From NCBI GenBank assembly GCA_000474255.1, contig BATO01000053.1:1-44494 (forward strand): a DNA stretch of 44,494 nt. Reading direction: 5' to 3'. Below are positions 27,116 through 36,369 of this stretch, piece after piece; positions within the stretch are counted from its first letter, which is position 1; the number at the start of each line of letters is the position of its first letter. Position numbers and translations under genes: made by a program. Under the pieces are notes generated by a model that worked only from the letters and a program-made list of their open reading frames with translations, searched no databases and was not told the origin of the DNA. Origin of the DNA: Aquipseudomonas alcaligenes MRY13-0052 (GTDB taxonomy: Bacteria; Pseudomonadota; Gammaproteobacteria; Pseudomonadales; Pseudomonadaceae).

Positions 27116-27649
27116 ATGGCGAAGAAAGAAGCGAAGGCGGATGCGGGCGGCGACGAAAAGCCCGCCGGCAAGAGCAAGCTCAAACTGATCATCCTGCTGA
27201 CCGTGGTGCTGCTGGTGGTCGTGGGCGCCTCGGTCGGCGCGACCTGGTTCCTGCTGGGCCGCGGTGGCGACGCCAAGAAGGATGACAAGAAGGACGAGGC
27301 CGCCGCCGAGCACGTTGCTCCGGTCAAGCAGATCGCCTTGTACGAGCCCCTGGCTCCGGCCTTCGTGGTCAACTTCAACCAGAACGGCCACCAGCGCTAC
27401 ATGCAGGTCACCGTGGCCCTGATGGGCCGCGACAAGGCCGAGATGGATGCGCTCAAGGAGCACATGCCGGTGGTGCGCAACAAGCTGGTGATGCTCTTCT
27501 CCAGCCAGACCTTCGACACCCTGGTCACCCCGGTGGGCAAGGAGATGCTGCGCCAGCAGGCCACCGCCACCATCCAGGAAGTGGCCAAGGCGCAAACCGG
27601 CAAGGTGGCGGTCGAGCAAGTGCTGTTCACCAATTTCGTATTGCAGTAG
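27116..27649 (+). CDS. fliL: Flagellar basal body-associated protein FliL
   Basis: FliL is an inner-membrane protein that rings the stator and supports torque. The 177-aa protein has a charged cytoplasmic N-terminus (KKEAKADAGGDEKPAGKSK). One membrane segment lies at about 23-46 ([21 protein letters not shown]), then a Lys/Asp-rich spacer and a periplasmic stomatin/SPFH-like domain (YEPLAPAFVVNFNQNGHQRY and RYMQVTVALMGRD). It is first in the operon, with fliM 12 bases after its stop. Confidence 0.95.
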   Translation: MAKKEAKADAGGDEKPAGKSKLKLIILLTVVLLVVVGASVGATWFLLGRGGDAKKDDKKDEAAAEHVAPVKQIALYEPLAPAFVVNFNQNGHQRYMQVTVALMGRDKAEMDALKEHMPVVRNKLVMLFSSQTFDTLVTPVGKEMLRQQATATIQEVAKAQTGKVAVEQVLFTNFVLQ

Positions 27650-27661
27650 CAGGGGAGACCC

Positions 27662-28633
27662 ATGGCAGTCCAAGACCTGCTTTCCCAGGACGAGATCGAC
27701 GCGCTGCTCCATGGCGTGGACGATGGCCTGGTCGAGACCGAGAACGAGGCGGAACCCGGGAGCGTCAAAAGCTACGACCTGACCAGCCAGGATCGCATCG
27801 TCCGTGGACGCATGCCGACCCTGGAGATGATCAACGAGCGTTTCGCCCGCTATACCCGCATCAGCATGTTCAACCTGCTGCGCCGTTCCGCCGATGTGGC
27901 GGTAGGGGGCGTGCAGGTGATGAAGTTCGGCGAGTACGTGCACTCGCTGTACGTCCCCACCAGCCTCAACCTGGTGAAGATGAAGCCGCTGCGCGGCACC
28001 GGCCTGTTCATCCTCGACGCCAAGCTGGTGTTCAAGCTGGTGGACAACTTCTTCGGCGGTGACGGCCGTCACGCCAAGATCGAGGGCCGCGAATTCACCC
28101 CCACCGAACTGCGCGTGGTGCGCATGGTGCTGGACCAGGCCTTCGTCGACCTGAAGGAAGCCTGGCACGCGGTGATGGACGTGAACTTCGAGTACATCAA
28201 CTCCGAGGTGAACCCGGCGCTGGCCAACATCGTCAGCCCCAGTGAAGTGATCGTCGTCTCCACCTTCCACATCGAACTCGATGGCGGTGGCGGCGACCTG
28301 CACATCACCATGCCCTATTCGATGATCGAGCCCATCCGCGAGATGCTAGACGCCGGCTTCCAGTCCGATGTCGACGACCAGGACGAGCGCTGGATCAAGG
28401 CCCTGCGCGAGGACATCCTCGACGTCAGCGTGCCGGTCGGCGCCACCGTGGTCCGCCGCCAGCTGCGCCTGCGTGACATCCTGCACATGCAGCCGGGCGA
28501 CGTGATTCCGGTGGAAATGCCCGAGCACATGATCATGCGCGCCAACGGCGTGCCGGCCTTCAAGGCCAAGCTGGGCGCCCACAAGGGCAACCTGGCCCTG
28601 CAGATTCTCGATCCGATCGACCGTCAGCGCTGA
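27662..28633 (+). CDS. fliM: Flagellar motor switch protein FliM
   Basis: FliM is the C-ring protein that binds phospho-CheY and changes rotation direction. The 323-aa protein begins with the CheY-binding peptide LLSQDEIDALL at residues 6-16. A CheC-like middle domain follows with a GGD-type loop (FFGGDGRHAKIEGREFTPTE). The C-terminal SpoA domain (VPVGATVVRRQLRLRDILHM) pairs with FliN. ATG 27662 follows AGGGGAG. The gene sits between fliL and fliN as usual. Confidence 0.97.
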   Translation: MAVQDLLSQDEIDALLHGVDDGLVETENEAEPGSVKSYDLTSQDRIVRGRMPTLEMINERFARYTRISMFNLLRRSADVAVGGVQVMKFGEYVHSLYVPTSLNLVKMKPLRGTGLFILDAKLVFKLVDNFFGGDGRHAKIEGREFTPTELRVVRMVLDQAFVDLKEAWHAVMDVNFEYINSEVNPALANIVSPSEVIVVSTFHIELDGGGGDLHITMPYSMIEPIREMLDAGFQSDVDDQDERWIKALREDILDVSVPVGATVVRRQLRLRDILHMQPGDVIPVEMPEHMIMRANGVPAFKAKLGAHKGNLALQILDPIDRQR

Positions 28634-28674
28634 CGGTCGACCCATACCCTATTTGAGCCAGCCGAGGTCAACCG

Positions 28675-29145
28675 ATGGCAGACGAAGAAAGCACCACCCC
28701 CGAGGAACAGGCGCTCGCCGATGAATGGGCGGCGGCCCTGGCCGAGGCGGGCGACGAGGCCAGCCAGGACGACATCGACGCACTGATGAACCAGGGCGGC
28801 GGAGCGGCGGCACCGGCCAACCCCCGGGCACCGATGGAAGAGTTCGGCAGCATGCCGCGCTCCAACGCACCGGTGAGCCTGGATGGCCCCAACCTCGATG
28901 TCATCCTCGACATCCCGGTGTCCATCTCCATGGAAGTGGGCAACACCGACATCACCATCCGCAACCTGCTGCAGCTCAACCAGGGCTCGGTAATCGAGCT
29001 GGACCGCCTGGCCGGCGAGCCGCTGGATGTGCTGGTCAACGGCACGCTCATCGCCCATGGCGAGGTGGTGGTGGTCAACGAGAAGTTTGGCATCCGCCTG
29101 ACCGACGTGATCAGCCCCAGCGAACGCATTAAGAAACTGCGCTGA
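28675..29145 (+). CDS. fliN: Flagellar motor switch protein FliN
   Basis: FliN forms the base of the C ring and helps dock the FliH-FliI complex. The SpoA domain is C-terminal (LDIPVSISMEVGNTDITIR through VNEKFGIRLTDVISPSER). At 156 aa it is longer than the enteric protein because of an acidic N-terminal extension of about 60 residues. That extension contains ASQDDIDALMNQGGG at 29-43, which resembles the CheY-binding N-terminus of FliM. ATG 28675 lies 41 bases after the fliM stop. fliO follows after 4 bases. Confidence 0.96.
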   Translation: MADEESTTPEEQALADEWAAALAEAGDEASQDDIDALMNQGGGAAAPANPRAPMEEFGSMPRSNAPVSLDGPNLDVILDIPVSISMEVGNTDITIRNLLQLNQGSVIELDRLAGEPLDVLVNGTLIAHGEVVVVNEKFGIRLTDVISPSERIKKLR

Positions 29146-29149
29146 CGCC

Positions 29150-29623
29150 ATGGGACGACTCCTGCTCGCGCTGTTCTGCCTGCCCCTGACGGCGTTCGCC
29201 GCAGAGCCGGCGGCAAACGCCTCCGCCATCCCGGCCGCCGTCGCCGCGCCTGCCGTGGGTGCCGCTCCGGTGGTCAATGCCGGGGGCGGCGTCGCCGCGC
29301 AGCTCGGGCAGCTGACCATCGGCCTGTTGCTGGTGGTGGGCGTCATCTTCGTGCTCGCCTGGCTGTTGCGTCGGGTGCAGCAGATGGGCCTCCGCGGCGG
29401 CCAGGTGATCAAGCTGGTCTCCAGCCAGGCGCTGGGCCCGCGTGATCGGCTGGTACTGGTGCAGGTGGGCGGCGAGCAGATCCTCCTGGGTCTCACGCCC
29501 GGGCGCATCACCCCGTTGCATGTGCTCAAGGAACCGGTGCACATGCCCGACGCCGAGCCTGCCACCCCCGAATTCGCCCAGCGCCTGATGGAGCTACTGG
29601 GCAAGGACAAGGACAAGAGCTGA
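29150..29623 (+). CDS. fliO: Flagellar biosynthesis protein FliO
   Basis: FliO is a small membrane protein that assists assembly of the FliP ring of the export gate. The 157-aa protein has a signal-peptide-like N-terminus ([18 protein letters not shown]), an Ala-rich periplasmic part and one membrane segment at about 50-70 ([19 protein letters not shown]). The cytoplasmic domain contains [20 protein letters not shown]. Its stop overlaps the fliP start by one base, implying translational coupling. Confidence 0.93.
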   Translation: MGRLLLALFCLPLTAFAAEPAANASAIPAAVAAPAVGAAPVVNAGGGVAAQLGQLTIGLLLVVGVIFVLAWLLRRVQQMGLRGGQVIKLVSSQALGPRDRLVLVQVGGEQILLGLTPGRITPLHVLKEPVHMPDAEPATPEFAQRLMELLGKDKDKS

Positions 29624-30378
29624 TGGGTTACTGGCGCATCCTGATCGCCCTGCTGCTGGCATTCGCGGCACCCCTGGCGCTGGGCGCCGACGACCCGTTG
29701 TCGATCTCCGCCATCACCCTGTCGACCAACGCCGAAGGCCAGCAGGAGTACTCGGTCAGCCTGCAGATCCTGCTGATCATGACGGCGCTGAGCTTCATCC
29801 CGGCGTTCGTCATGCTGATGACCAGCTTCACGCGGATCATCATCGTCTTCTCCATCCTGCGCCAGGCGCTGGGCCTGCAGCAGACGCCGTCGAACCAGAT
29901 CCTCACCGGCATGGCGCTGTTCCTGACGATGTTCATCATGGGGCCGGTGTTCGACCAGGTGAACCGCGACGCCCTGCAGCCCTACCTCAACGAGCAGTTG
30001 CCGGCCCAGGAGGCGATCAAGCGCGCCGAGGTGCCGGTGAAGAACTTCATGCTGGCGCAGACCCGCTCCAGTGACCTGGAGCTGTTCGTGCGCTTGTCCA
30101 AGCGCACCGACATCCAGTCGCCCGACGCCGCGCCGCTGACCATCCTGATCCCGGCCTTCATCACCTCGGAGCTGAAGACCGCGTTCCAGATCGGCTTCAT
30201 GATCTTCATCCCGTTCCTGATCATCGACCTGGTGGTGGCGAGCGTGCTGATGGCGATGGGCATGATGATGCTGTCGCCGCTGATCATCTCGTTGCCGTTC
30301 AAGATCATGCTGTTCGTGCTGGTGGATGGCTGGGCGCTGATCATCGGCACCCTGGCCGGAAGCTTTGGAGGGGTTTAG
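29623..30378 (+). CDS. fliP: Flagellar export gate protein FliP
   Basis: FliP builds the core of the flagellar export gate with FliQ and FliR. The 251-aa protein has a cleavable signal ([16 protein letters not shown]) and the FliP signatures [20 protein letters not shown] and [20 protein letters not shown]. The C-terminal membrane helices end in [20 protein letters not shown]. It is preceded by fliO with a one-base overlap and followed by fliQ 2 bases after the stop. Confidence 0.97.
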   Translation: MGYWRILIALLLAFAAPLALGADDPLSISAITLSTNAEGQQEYSVSLQILLIMTALSFIPAFVMLMTSFTRIIIVFSILRQALGLQQTPSNQILTGMALFLTMFIMGPVFDQVNRDALQPYLNEQLPAQEAIKRAEVPVKNFMLAQTRSSDLELFVRLSKRTDIQSPDAAPLTILIPAFITSELKTAFQIGFMIFIPFLIIDLVVASVLMAMGMMMLSPLIISLPFKIMLFVLVDGWALIIGTLAGSFGGV

Positions 30379-30380
30379 CC

Positions 30381-30650
30381 ATGACACCCGAAGTCGCCGT
30401 CGACCTGTTCCGTGAAGCGCTTTGGCTGACCTGCGTCATCGTCGGCATCCTCGTGGTGCCCAGCCTGGTGGTGGGCCTGATCGTCGCCATGTTCCAGGCC
30501 GCCACGCAGATCAACGAACAGACCCTGAGCTTCCTGCCGCGCCTGTTGGTGATGCTCATCTCGCTGATGTGGGCCGGGCCCTGGCTGACCCGCGAGCTGA
30601 TGGAGTACATGACCAACCTCTACCACAACATCCCCATGTTGATCGGCTGA
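30381..30650 (+). CDS. fliQ: Flagellar export gate protein FliQ
   Basis: FliQ is an 89-aa export-gate protein with two membrane helices, LTCVIVGILVVPSLVVGLIV and LPRLLVMLISLMWAGPWL. Between them is the conserved AMFQAATQINEQTL loop that interacts with FlhB. ATG 30381 lies 2 bases after fliP and fliR begins 1 base after its stop, an unbroken translational chain. Confidence 0.96.
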   Translation: MTPEVAVDLFREALWLTCVIVGILVVPSLVVGLIVAMFQAATQINEQTLSFLPRLLVMLISLMWAGPWLTRELMEYMTNLYHNIPMLIG

Positions 30651-30651
30651 C

Positions 30652-31428
30652 ATGCTGGAGCTGACCACATCGCAGATCGGCGGCATGGTCGGCAGCTACC
30701 TGTTGCCGCTGTTCCGCATTGCCTCGCTGCTGATGACCATGCCGCTGATCGGCACCCAGCTGGTGCCGACCCGGGTGCGGCTGTACCTGGCCCTCGGCAT
30801 CACCGCAGTGATCGCCCCTTCGCTGCCGCCCATGCCCCCGGTGGACGCCGTCACCCTGCAGGCCTTCCTGCTGATCGCCGAGCAGATACTGGTGGGGGCG
30901 GTGATGGGCTTCGCCCTGCAGCTGTTCTTCCATGCCTTCGTCGTCGCCGGGCAGATACTCGCGGTGCAGATGGGCCTGGGCTTCGCCTCCATGGTCGACC
31001 CCACCAACGGCGTCTCGGTGCCGGTGATCGGGCAGTTCTTCACCATGCTGGTGACCTTGCTGTTCCTGGCCATGAACGGCCACCTGGTGGTGTTCGAGGT
31101 GCTCGCCGAGAGCTTCGTCACCTTGCCGGTGGGCGGGGGGCTGATGGCCGAGCACTACTGGACCCTGGCCACCAAGCTGGGCTGGGTGCTCGGCGCCGGC
31201 CTGCTGCTGGCGCTGCCGGCGATCACTGCGCTGCTGGTGGTCAACATCGCCTTCGGCGTGATGACCCGCGCCGCGCCGCAACTGAACATCTTCTCCATCG
31301 GCTTCCCGCTGACGGTGGCCCTGGGTCTGGTGATCATCTGGATCGGCATGGCCGACATCCTCTCCCAGTACCAGCTTATCGCCACCGACGCCTTGCAGCT
31401 CCTGCGCGAGCTGGCGAGGGCGCGCTGA
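30652..31428 (+). CDS. fliR: Flagellar export gate protein FliR
   Basis: FliR completes the FliPQR gate. The 258-aa protein is highly hydrophobic with about six membrane segments, including FRIASLLMTMPLIGTQLVPT, ALQLFFHAFVVAGQILAVQM and FSIGFPLTVALGLVIIWIG. The MGLGFASMVDPTNG stretch is typical of the family. A 75-base gap separates it from flhB, unusual in this otherwise tight operon; it holds GC-rich inverted repeats and a 29-codon open frame that starts at the fliR stop. Confidence 0.96.
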   Translation: MLELTTSQIGGMVGSYLLPLFRIASLLMTMPLIGTQLVPTRVRLYLALGITAVIAPSLPPMPPVDAVTLQAFLLIAEQILVGAVMGFALQLFFHAFVVAGQILAVQMGLGFASMVDPTNGVSVPVIGQFFTMLVTLLFLAMNGHLVVFEVLAESFVTLPVGGGLMAEHYWTLATKLGWVLGAGLLLALPAITALLVVNIAFGVMTRAAPQLNIFSIGFPLTVALGLVIIWIGMADILSQYQLIATDALQLLRELARAR

Positions 31429-31503
31429 TGGCCTCTCGCTGCGGCTGCATGCCGCCCATTACCCGTCCCGGTCGGTTAGCCGGGCCTTCTGCCGAGGTGC
31501 GCC

Positions 31504-32639
31504 ATGGCAGAAAGTGAGAGCGGGGCGGACAAAAGCGAAGAACCCACCGCGAAACGCCAGCAGGAGGCGCGCGAGAAGGGGCAGATCGCCCGTTCCAAGG
31601 AGCTCAATACCCTGGCCATCACCCTGGGTGGGGCGGGGGCGTGCTGGCCTCCGGCGGCGGCCTGGCGGACATGATGATGCGCATGATGCAGGCCAACTTC
31701 ACCCTGTCGCGCGAAGCGCTGATGGACGAGCGCAGCATGGCGCTGTGGCTGTTGCAGTCGGGGCAGATGGCACTCTCGGCCGTTACCCCGTTGCTGGTGA
31801 CGCTGCTCATCGTCTCACTTGTGGCGCCCATCTCCCTGGGGGGCTGGCTGTTCTCCTTCGAGGCCCTGGCGCCGAAATTCAGCCGCATGAGTCCGCTGTC
31901 CGGCATCAAGCGCATGTTCTCCATGCACGCGGTGGTGGAGCTGCTCAAGGCGCTGGGCAAGTTCGGGCTGATCCTGATGGTGGCGCTGATGGTGCTGTCT
32001 TCGGATGCTGACGACCTCCTGGCCATCGCCCACGAGCCTCTGGAACAGGCCATCCTGCACAGCGTCCAGGTGGTGGGCTGGAGCGCGCTCTGGCTGGCTT
32101 GCGGGCTGATCCTCATCGCCGCCATCGATGTGCCGTATCAGCTCTGGGACAACAAGCAGAAGCTGATGATGACCAAGCAGGAAGTGCGCGACGAGTACAA
32201 GGACAGCGAGGGCAAGCCCGAGGTCAAGTCGCGTATCCGTCGCATGCAGCGGGAGATGGCCGAGCGCCGCATGATGTCCGCCGTGCCCGAGGCCGACGTG
32301 GTGATCACCAACCCGACCCACTTCGCCGTGGCCCTGAAGTACGACCCGGCCAAGGGCACCGCGCCGCTGCTGCTGGCCAAGGGCAACGACTTCACCGCGC
32401 TGAAGATCCGCGAGATCGCCCAGGAGAACAAGATCACCGTGCTGGAATCCCCGGCCCTGGCGCGGGCGGTGTTCTACTCCACCGAGCTGGACCAGGAAAT
32501 CCCCGCCGGCCTGTACCTGGCGGTGGCCCAGGTACTGGCCTACGTCTACCAGCTCAAGCAATTCCGCGCGGGCAAGGGCAAGCGCCCTGCGCCCTTGACG
32601 GAGCCGCCGATCCCCGCTGACCTCCGTCGCGACGACTGA
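31504..32639 (+). pseudogene. flhB: flhB export-switch protein, interrupted by an apparent 1-base frameshift
   Basis: FlhB controls substrate switching in flagellar export. ATG 31504 begins a typical FlhB N-terminus (MAESESGADKSEEPTAKRQQ, then EAREKGQIARSKELNTLAI). After about 45 codons the frame leaves the family sequence and stops within 60 bases. From 31641 a different frame gives the rest of FlhB: membrane segments, then VVITNPTHFAVALKY with the self-cleaving NPTH motif, to the stop at 32639. One extra G in the run GGGGCGGGGGCG at 31630-31641 would restore a 378-aa protein, the normal length. The rest of the gene is intact. Sequencing error, a real inactivating mutation and -1 slippage are all possible; an assembly error in the G run seems likeliest. 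Confidence 0.88.
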
Positions 32640-32707
32640 CCCTGCGCTGCCCCTGCCTGTAGGCAAAGGTCGCCGCGCCCCCCTCTGCACCGCCACCTCC
32701 GGGAAGT

Positions 32708-32723
32708 TGGTGAGCTTCTTGCA
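32708..32723 (+). promoter_or_regulatory. Sigma-54 promoter of flhA-flhF-fleN-fliA
   Basis: TTGGTGAGCTTCTTGCAC has GG at 32709-32710 and GC at 32721-32722, ten bases apart, with a good TTGCA -12 element. It lies about 82 bases before the flhA TTG start. Confidence 0.82.
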
Positions 32724-32803
32724 CAAGCTCTGCTGCGCGCATCCGCGCGTCAAAAGATTGAATGGGCGAGGGCTGTGTTTCGCCACTGCTTGAGGGTAGA
32801 GAT

Positions 32804-34927
32804 TTGGATCGTTCGCAACTGATCGGCAACGTGCGCGGCAATGTCGCCAGCCTGTCCCGGGGCAACCTGGGGGTGCCGCTGCTGGTGCTGATCATGCTGG
32901 GCATGATGACGTTGCCGGTGCCGCCGTTCCTTCTGGACGTGTTCTTCACCTTCAATATCGCGCTCTCCATCGTGGTTCTGCTGGTCAGCGTCTACGCCCT
33001 GCGCCCGCTGGACTTCGCGGTCTTCCCCACCATCCTGCTGGTCTCGACCCTGCTGCGCCTGGCGCTGAACGTGGCCTCCAGTCGCGTGGTACTGCTCCAC
33101 GGCCAGGACGGCCACGACGCCGCGGGCAAGGTGATCCAGGCCTTCGGTGAAGTGGTCATCGGCGGCAACTACGTGGTCGGTGCGGTGATCTTCGCCATCT
33201 TGATGATCATCAACTTCGTGGTGGTCACCAAGGGTGCCGGCCGTATCTCCGAGGTGAGTGCACGTTTCACCCTCGACGCCATGCCCGGTAAGCAGATGGC
33301 GATCGACGCCGACCTCAACGCCGGCATCATCGACCAGGTCGAAGCCAAAAAGCGCCGCGCGGAAGTCTCCCAGGAAGCCGACTTCTACGGCTCCATGGAC
33401 GGTGCCAGCAAGTTCGTCCGCGGTGACGCCATCGCCGGCCTGCTGATCCTCTTCATCAACCTGATCGGTGGCATGGCCATCGGCATCATCCAGCACGGCC
33501 TGACCTTCGGCGACGCCGGGCGCATCTACTCCCTGCTGACCATCGGTGACGGCCTGGTGGCGCAGATCCCTTCGCTGCTGCTGTCCACCGCCGCTGCGAT
33601 CATGGTGACGCGTGTTTCCAGCTCCGAGGACATGGGCCAGCAGGTCAACCGCCAGATGTTCGCCTCGCCCAAGGCGCTGGCCGTCTCCGCCGCCATCCTC
33701 ATCGCCATGGGCCTGGTCCCGGGCATGCCCCACGTGTCCTTCCTCGGCCTCGGCCTGATCGCCGCTGGCGGCGCCTGGTGGATCTGGCGCAAGGGCCAGA
33801 AGGAGAAGGAAGTGGCTGTGCAGGAAGCGCAGCGCCAGCAGGAACTGCTGCCGGCCCAGCGTGCCCCGGAAACCAAGGAGCTGGGCTGGGACGACGTCAC
33901 CCCGGTGGACATGGTCGGCCTGGAAGTCGGCTACCGCCTGATTCCCCTGGTGGACCGCAACCAGGGTGGCCAGCTGCTCACCCGCATCAAGGGCGTACGC
34001 AAGAAGCTGTCCCAGGAGATGGGCTTCCTCATGCCGTCGGTGCACATCCGCGACAACCTCGACCTGCTGCCCAACGCCTATCGCCTGACCCTGATGGGTG
34101 TCAGCGTGGCCGAGGCGGAGGTCTACCCGGACCGCGAGCTGGCGATCAACCCCGGCCAGGTGTTCGGCACCCTCAACGGCATCGCCGCCAAGGATCCGGC
34201 GTTCGGCCTGGAGGCCGTGTGGATCGACGGCAGCCAGCGTGACCAGGCGCAGTCCCTCGGCTACACGGTGGTGGACGCCAGTACCGTGGTCGCCACCCAC
34301 CTCAATCAGATCCTGCACAAGCACGCCCACGAGCTGCTGGGGCACGAAGAAGTGCAGCAGCTCATGCAATTGCTGGCCAAGAGCTCGCCCAAGCTGGCGG
34401 AAGAGCTGGTTCCGGGCCTGGTTTCGCTGTCGACCCTGCTCAAGGTGCTGCAGGCGCTGCTGCAGGAACAGGTACCGGTGCGCGACATCCGCACCATCGC
34501 CGAGGCCATCGCCAACGTCGCACCCAAGAGTCAAGATCCCGCCGCTATGGTTGCAGCTGTTCGCGTGGCGCTGAGCCGCGCAATCGTGCAAAGCATTGTG
34601 GGACTAGAGCCGGAGCTGCCTGTGATCACCCTGGAACCCAGGTTGGAACAGATATTGCTCAGTAGCATGCAGAAGGCCGGACAAGGCTCCGAGGATGGCA
34701 TCCTCCTGGAGCCTGGCATGGCCGAGAAGCTGCAACGTTCCCTGGTGGAAGCGGCGCAGCGCCAGGAAATGCTCGGCAAGCAGGCCATCCTGCTGGTAGC
34801 CGGGCCGATCCGGGCGATGCTGTCGCGCTTCGCAAGGCTCGCCGTGCCAACCATGCACGTACTGGCCTACCAGGAAATACCGGACAACAAGCAGGTCACC
34901 ATAGTTGCGACTGTGGGGCAGAACTAA
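32804..34927 (+). CDS. flhA: Flagellar export gate protein FlhA (TTG start)
   Basis: FlhA forms the nonameric ring of the export gate and docks substrate-chaperone complexes. The start is taken as TTG 32804: GAGGG at 32792-32796 lies 7 bases upstream, and the protein then begins (M)DRSQLIGNVRGN with 707 aa, as in P. aeruginosa. An ATG at 32762 in the same frame would add 14 residues not seen in the family. The N-terminal half has about eight membrane segments. The FHIPEP-like stretch VLLVSVYALRPLDFAVFPTI and the TLRLALNVASSR-type loop are present. The C-terminal cytoplasmic domain runs from about 330 on. flhF follows after 15 bases. Confidence 0.94.
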   Translation: MDRSQLIGNVRGNVASLSRGNLGVPLLVLIMLGMMTLPVPPFLLDVFFTFNIALSIVVLLVSVYALRPLDFAVFPTILLVSTLLRLALNVASSRVVLLHGQDGHDAAGKVIQAFGEVVIGGNYVVGAVIFAILMIINFVVVTKGAGRISEVSARFTLDAMPGKQMAIDADLNAGIIDQVEAKKRRAEVSQEADFYGSMDGASKFVRGDAIAGLLILFINLIGGMAIGIIQHGLTFGDAGRIYSLLTIGDGLVAQIPSLLLSTAAAIMVTRVSSSEDMGQQVNRQMFASPKALAVSAAILIAMGLVPGMPHVSFLGLGLIAAGGAWWIWRKGQKEKEVAVQEAQRQQELLPAQRAPETKELGWDDVTPVDMVGLEVGYRLIPLVDRNQGGQLLTRIKGVRKKLSQEMGFLMPSVHIRDNLDLLPNAYRLTLMGVSVAEAEVYPDRELAINPGQVFGTLNGIAAKDPAFGLEAVWIDGSQRDQAQSLGYTVVDASTVVATHLNQILHKHAHELLGHEEVQQLMQLLAKSSPKLAEELVPGLVSLSTLLKVLQALLQEQVPVRDIRTIAEAIANVAPKSQDPAAMVAAVRVALSRAIVQSIVGLEPELPVITLEPRLEQILLSSMQKAGQGSEDGILLEPGMAEKLQRSLVEAAQRQEMLGKQAILLVAGPIRAMLSRFARLAVPTMHVLAYQEIPDNKQVTIVATVGQN

Positions 34928-34942
34928 CCGAGGTCACAGGCC

Positions 34943-36298
34943 ATGCAGGTCAAACGCTTCTTCGCTGCGGATATGCGCCAGGCCATGAAACTGGTGCGGG
35001 ACGAACTGGGCGCGGATGCCTCCATCATCGGCACCCGTCGGGTCGCCGGTGGGGTGGAGATCACCGCCGCGCTCGACTATCCCATGCCGGCTCCCGCGCC
35101 GAGCAAGCCCAACCCGGCCCTCGAAGCCGAGCTGCGCCGTACCCAGACCCGCATCGCCGAGGCCCATGCCGAGCTTAGCAACCGCGGTGGCCAGGCCGAC
35201 GCCGGCAAGAACCGCCAGCTGGTTGCCGACCGTTCGGACGTGTCTGCGGAAAGCCTCGCCGCCGCCATGCGTCCGCAACGCACCGAGCGTGCAAGTGCCT
35301 CGCCGCTGGCGGCACCCGCTGCCCAGCCGAAGGCCGCCGCACCGGCCGCCGCCGACCAGCGCAGCCTGGATGCCATGCGTTTCGAACTCAACGGCCTGCG
35401 TGAACTGATCGAAGTCCAGCTGGGCTCCATCGCCTGGGGCCAGATGCAGAGCCGCCGTCCGCAGCAGGCCGGCCTCTGGCGTCGCCTGCAGCGCATGGGC
35501 CTGTCCGCCGAACTGTCCCGTGCCCTGATGGAGCGTGTCGCCTCCGTCAAGGACCCGCGCCAGGCCTGGCGCATGGTCCTGGCCCACCTGGCCCACGCCA
35601 TCCGCACACCGCAGCAGGAGCCGCTGGAAGAGGGCGGTGTGATCGCCCTGGTCGGCCCGGCCGGCATGGGCAAGACCACCACCCTGGCCAAGCTGGCTGC
35701 GCGCTACGTACTGAAATACGGCGCCCAGCAGATCGCCCTGGTGAGCATGGACAGCTACCGCATCGGCGCCCAGGAGCAGTTGAAGACTCTCGGCCGCATC
35801 CTCAACGTGTCGGTGACCCATGTCGATCCCGGCCAATCCCTGACCCAGGCGCTGGCCCCGCTGGCGCGCAAACGTGTGGTGCTGATTGACACCGCAGGCC
35901 TGCCGGCGACCGATCCTGCGCTTAAAATGCAGTTGGAGACCTTGGCCAGCCGTGGTGTCAAAGCCAGGAACTATCTGGTGCTGGCTGCAACGAGTCAGAG
36001 CCAAGTGCTAAAGGCGGCCTACCATAGTTATAAGCGTTGCGGTCTTTCTGGCTGCATCCTGACCAAGCTCGACGAAGCGGCGAGCCTGGGAGAGGTTTTA
36101 GGACTGGCTATCGGCCAGCATCTCCCGGTAGCCTATCTTGCTGACGGGCCTCGGATTCCGGATGACCTGCAGATCCCCCGCAGCCACCAGCTGGTGAGCC
36201 GTGCAGTGAGCCTGCAGACGCCGGAGGACCCCAGCGAAGAAGCCATGGCCGACCTGTTCGCCGGGCTGTACCAGAACCCGGCCCGCCGAGTCGGATAG
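34943..36298 (+). CDS. flhF: Flagellar polar-placement GTPase FlhF
   Basis: FlhF is an SRP-type GTPase that recruits the first flagellar components to the cell pole. The 451-aa protein has a basic N-terminal B domain (MQVKRFFAADMRQAMKLVRD), an Ala/Pro-rich linker, and the NG GTPase domain. G1 is GPAGMGKTTTLAKLAARYVL from residue 238. The SRP-like VSMDSYRIGAQEQLK and VLIDTAGLPATDP (G3) follow, and GCILTKLDEAASLGEVLG carries the G4 TKLD. fleN follows 71 bases downstream with a small CCACTC/GAGTGG hairpin in the gap. Confidence 0.97.
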   Translation: MQVKRFFAADMRQAMKLVRDELGADASIIGTRRVAGGVEITAALDYPMPAPAPSKPNPALEAELRRTQTRIAEAHAELSNRGGQADAGKNRQLVADRSDVSAESLAAAMRPQRTERASASPLAAPAAQPKAAAPAAADQRSLDAMRFELNGLRELIEVQLGSIAWGQMQSRRPQQAGLWRRLQRMGLSAELSRALMERVASVKDPRQAWRMVLAHLAHAIRTPQQEPLEEGGVIALVGPAGMGKTTTLAKLAARYVLKYGAQQIALVSMDSYRIGAQEQLKTLGRILNVSVTHVDPGQSLTQALAPLARKRVVLIDTAGLPATDPALKMQLETLASRGVKARNYLVLAATSQSQVLKAAYHSYKRCGLSGCILTKLDEAASLGEVLGLAIGQHLPVAYLADGPRIPDDLQIPRSHQLVSRAVSLQTPEDPSEEAMADLFAGLYQNPARRVG

Positions 36299-36369
36299 AA
36301 CCCAGCCACTCCGGATGAGTGGCACGAGCCCGCCAAGTGGCCCAGTCGACGTGAGACAAGGTGTAATAA

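Noticed and set aside
36320-36335. Sigma-54-like GTGGCACG between flhF and fleN
   Set aside because: The -12 element is CCGCC and lacks GC at the required spacing.
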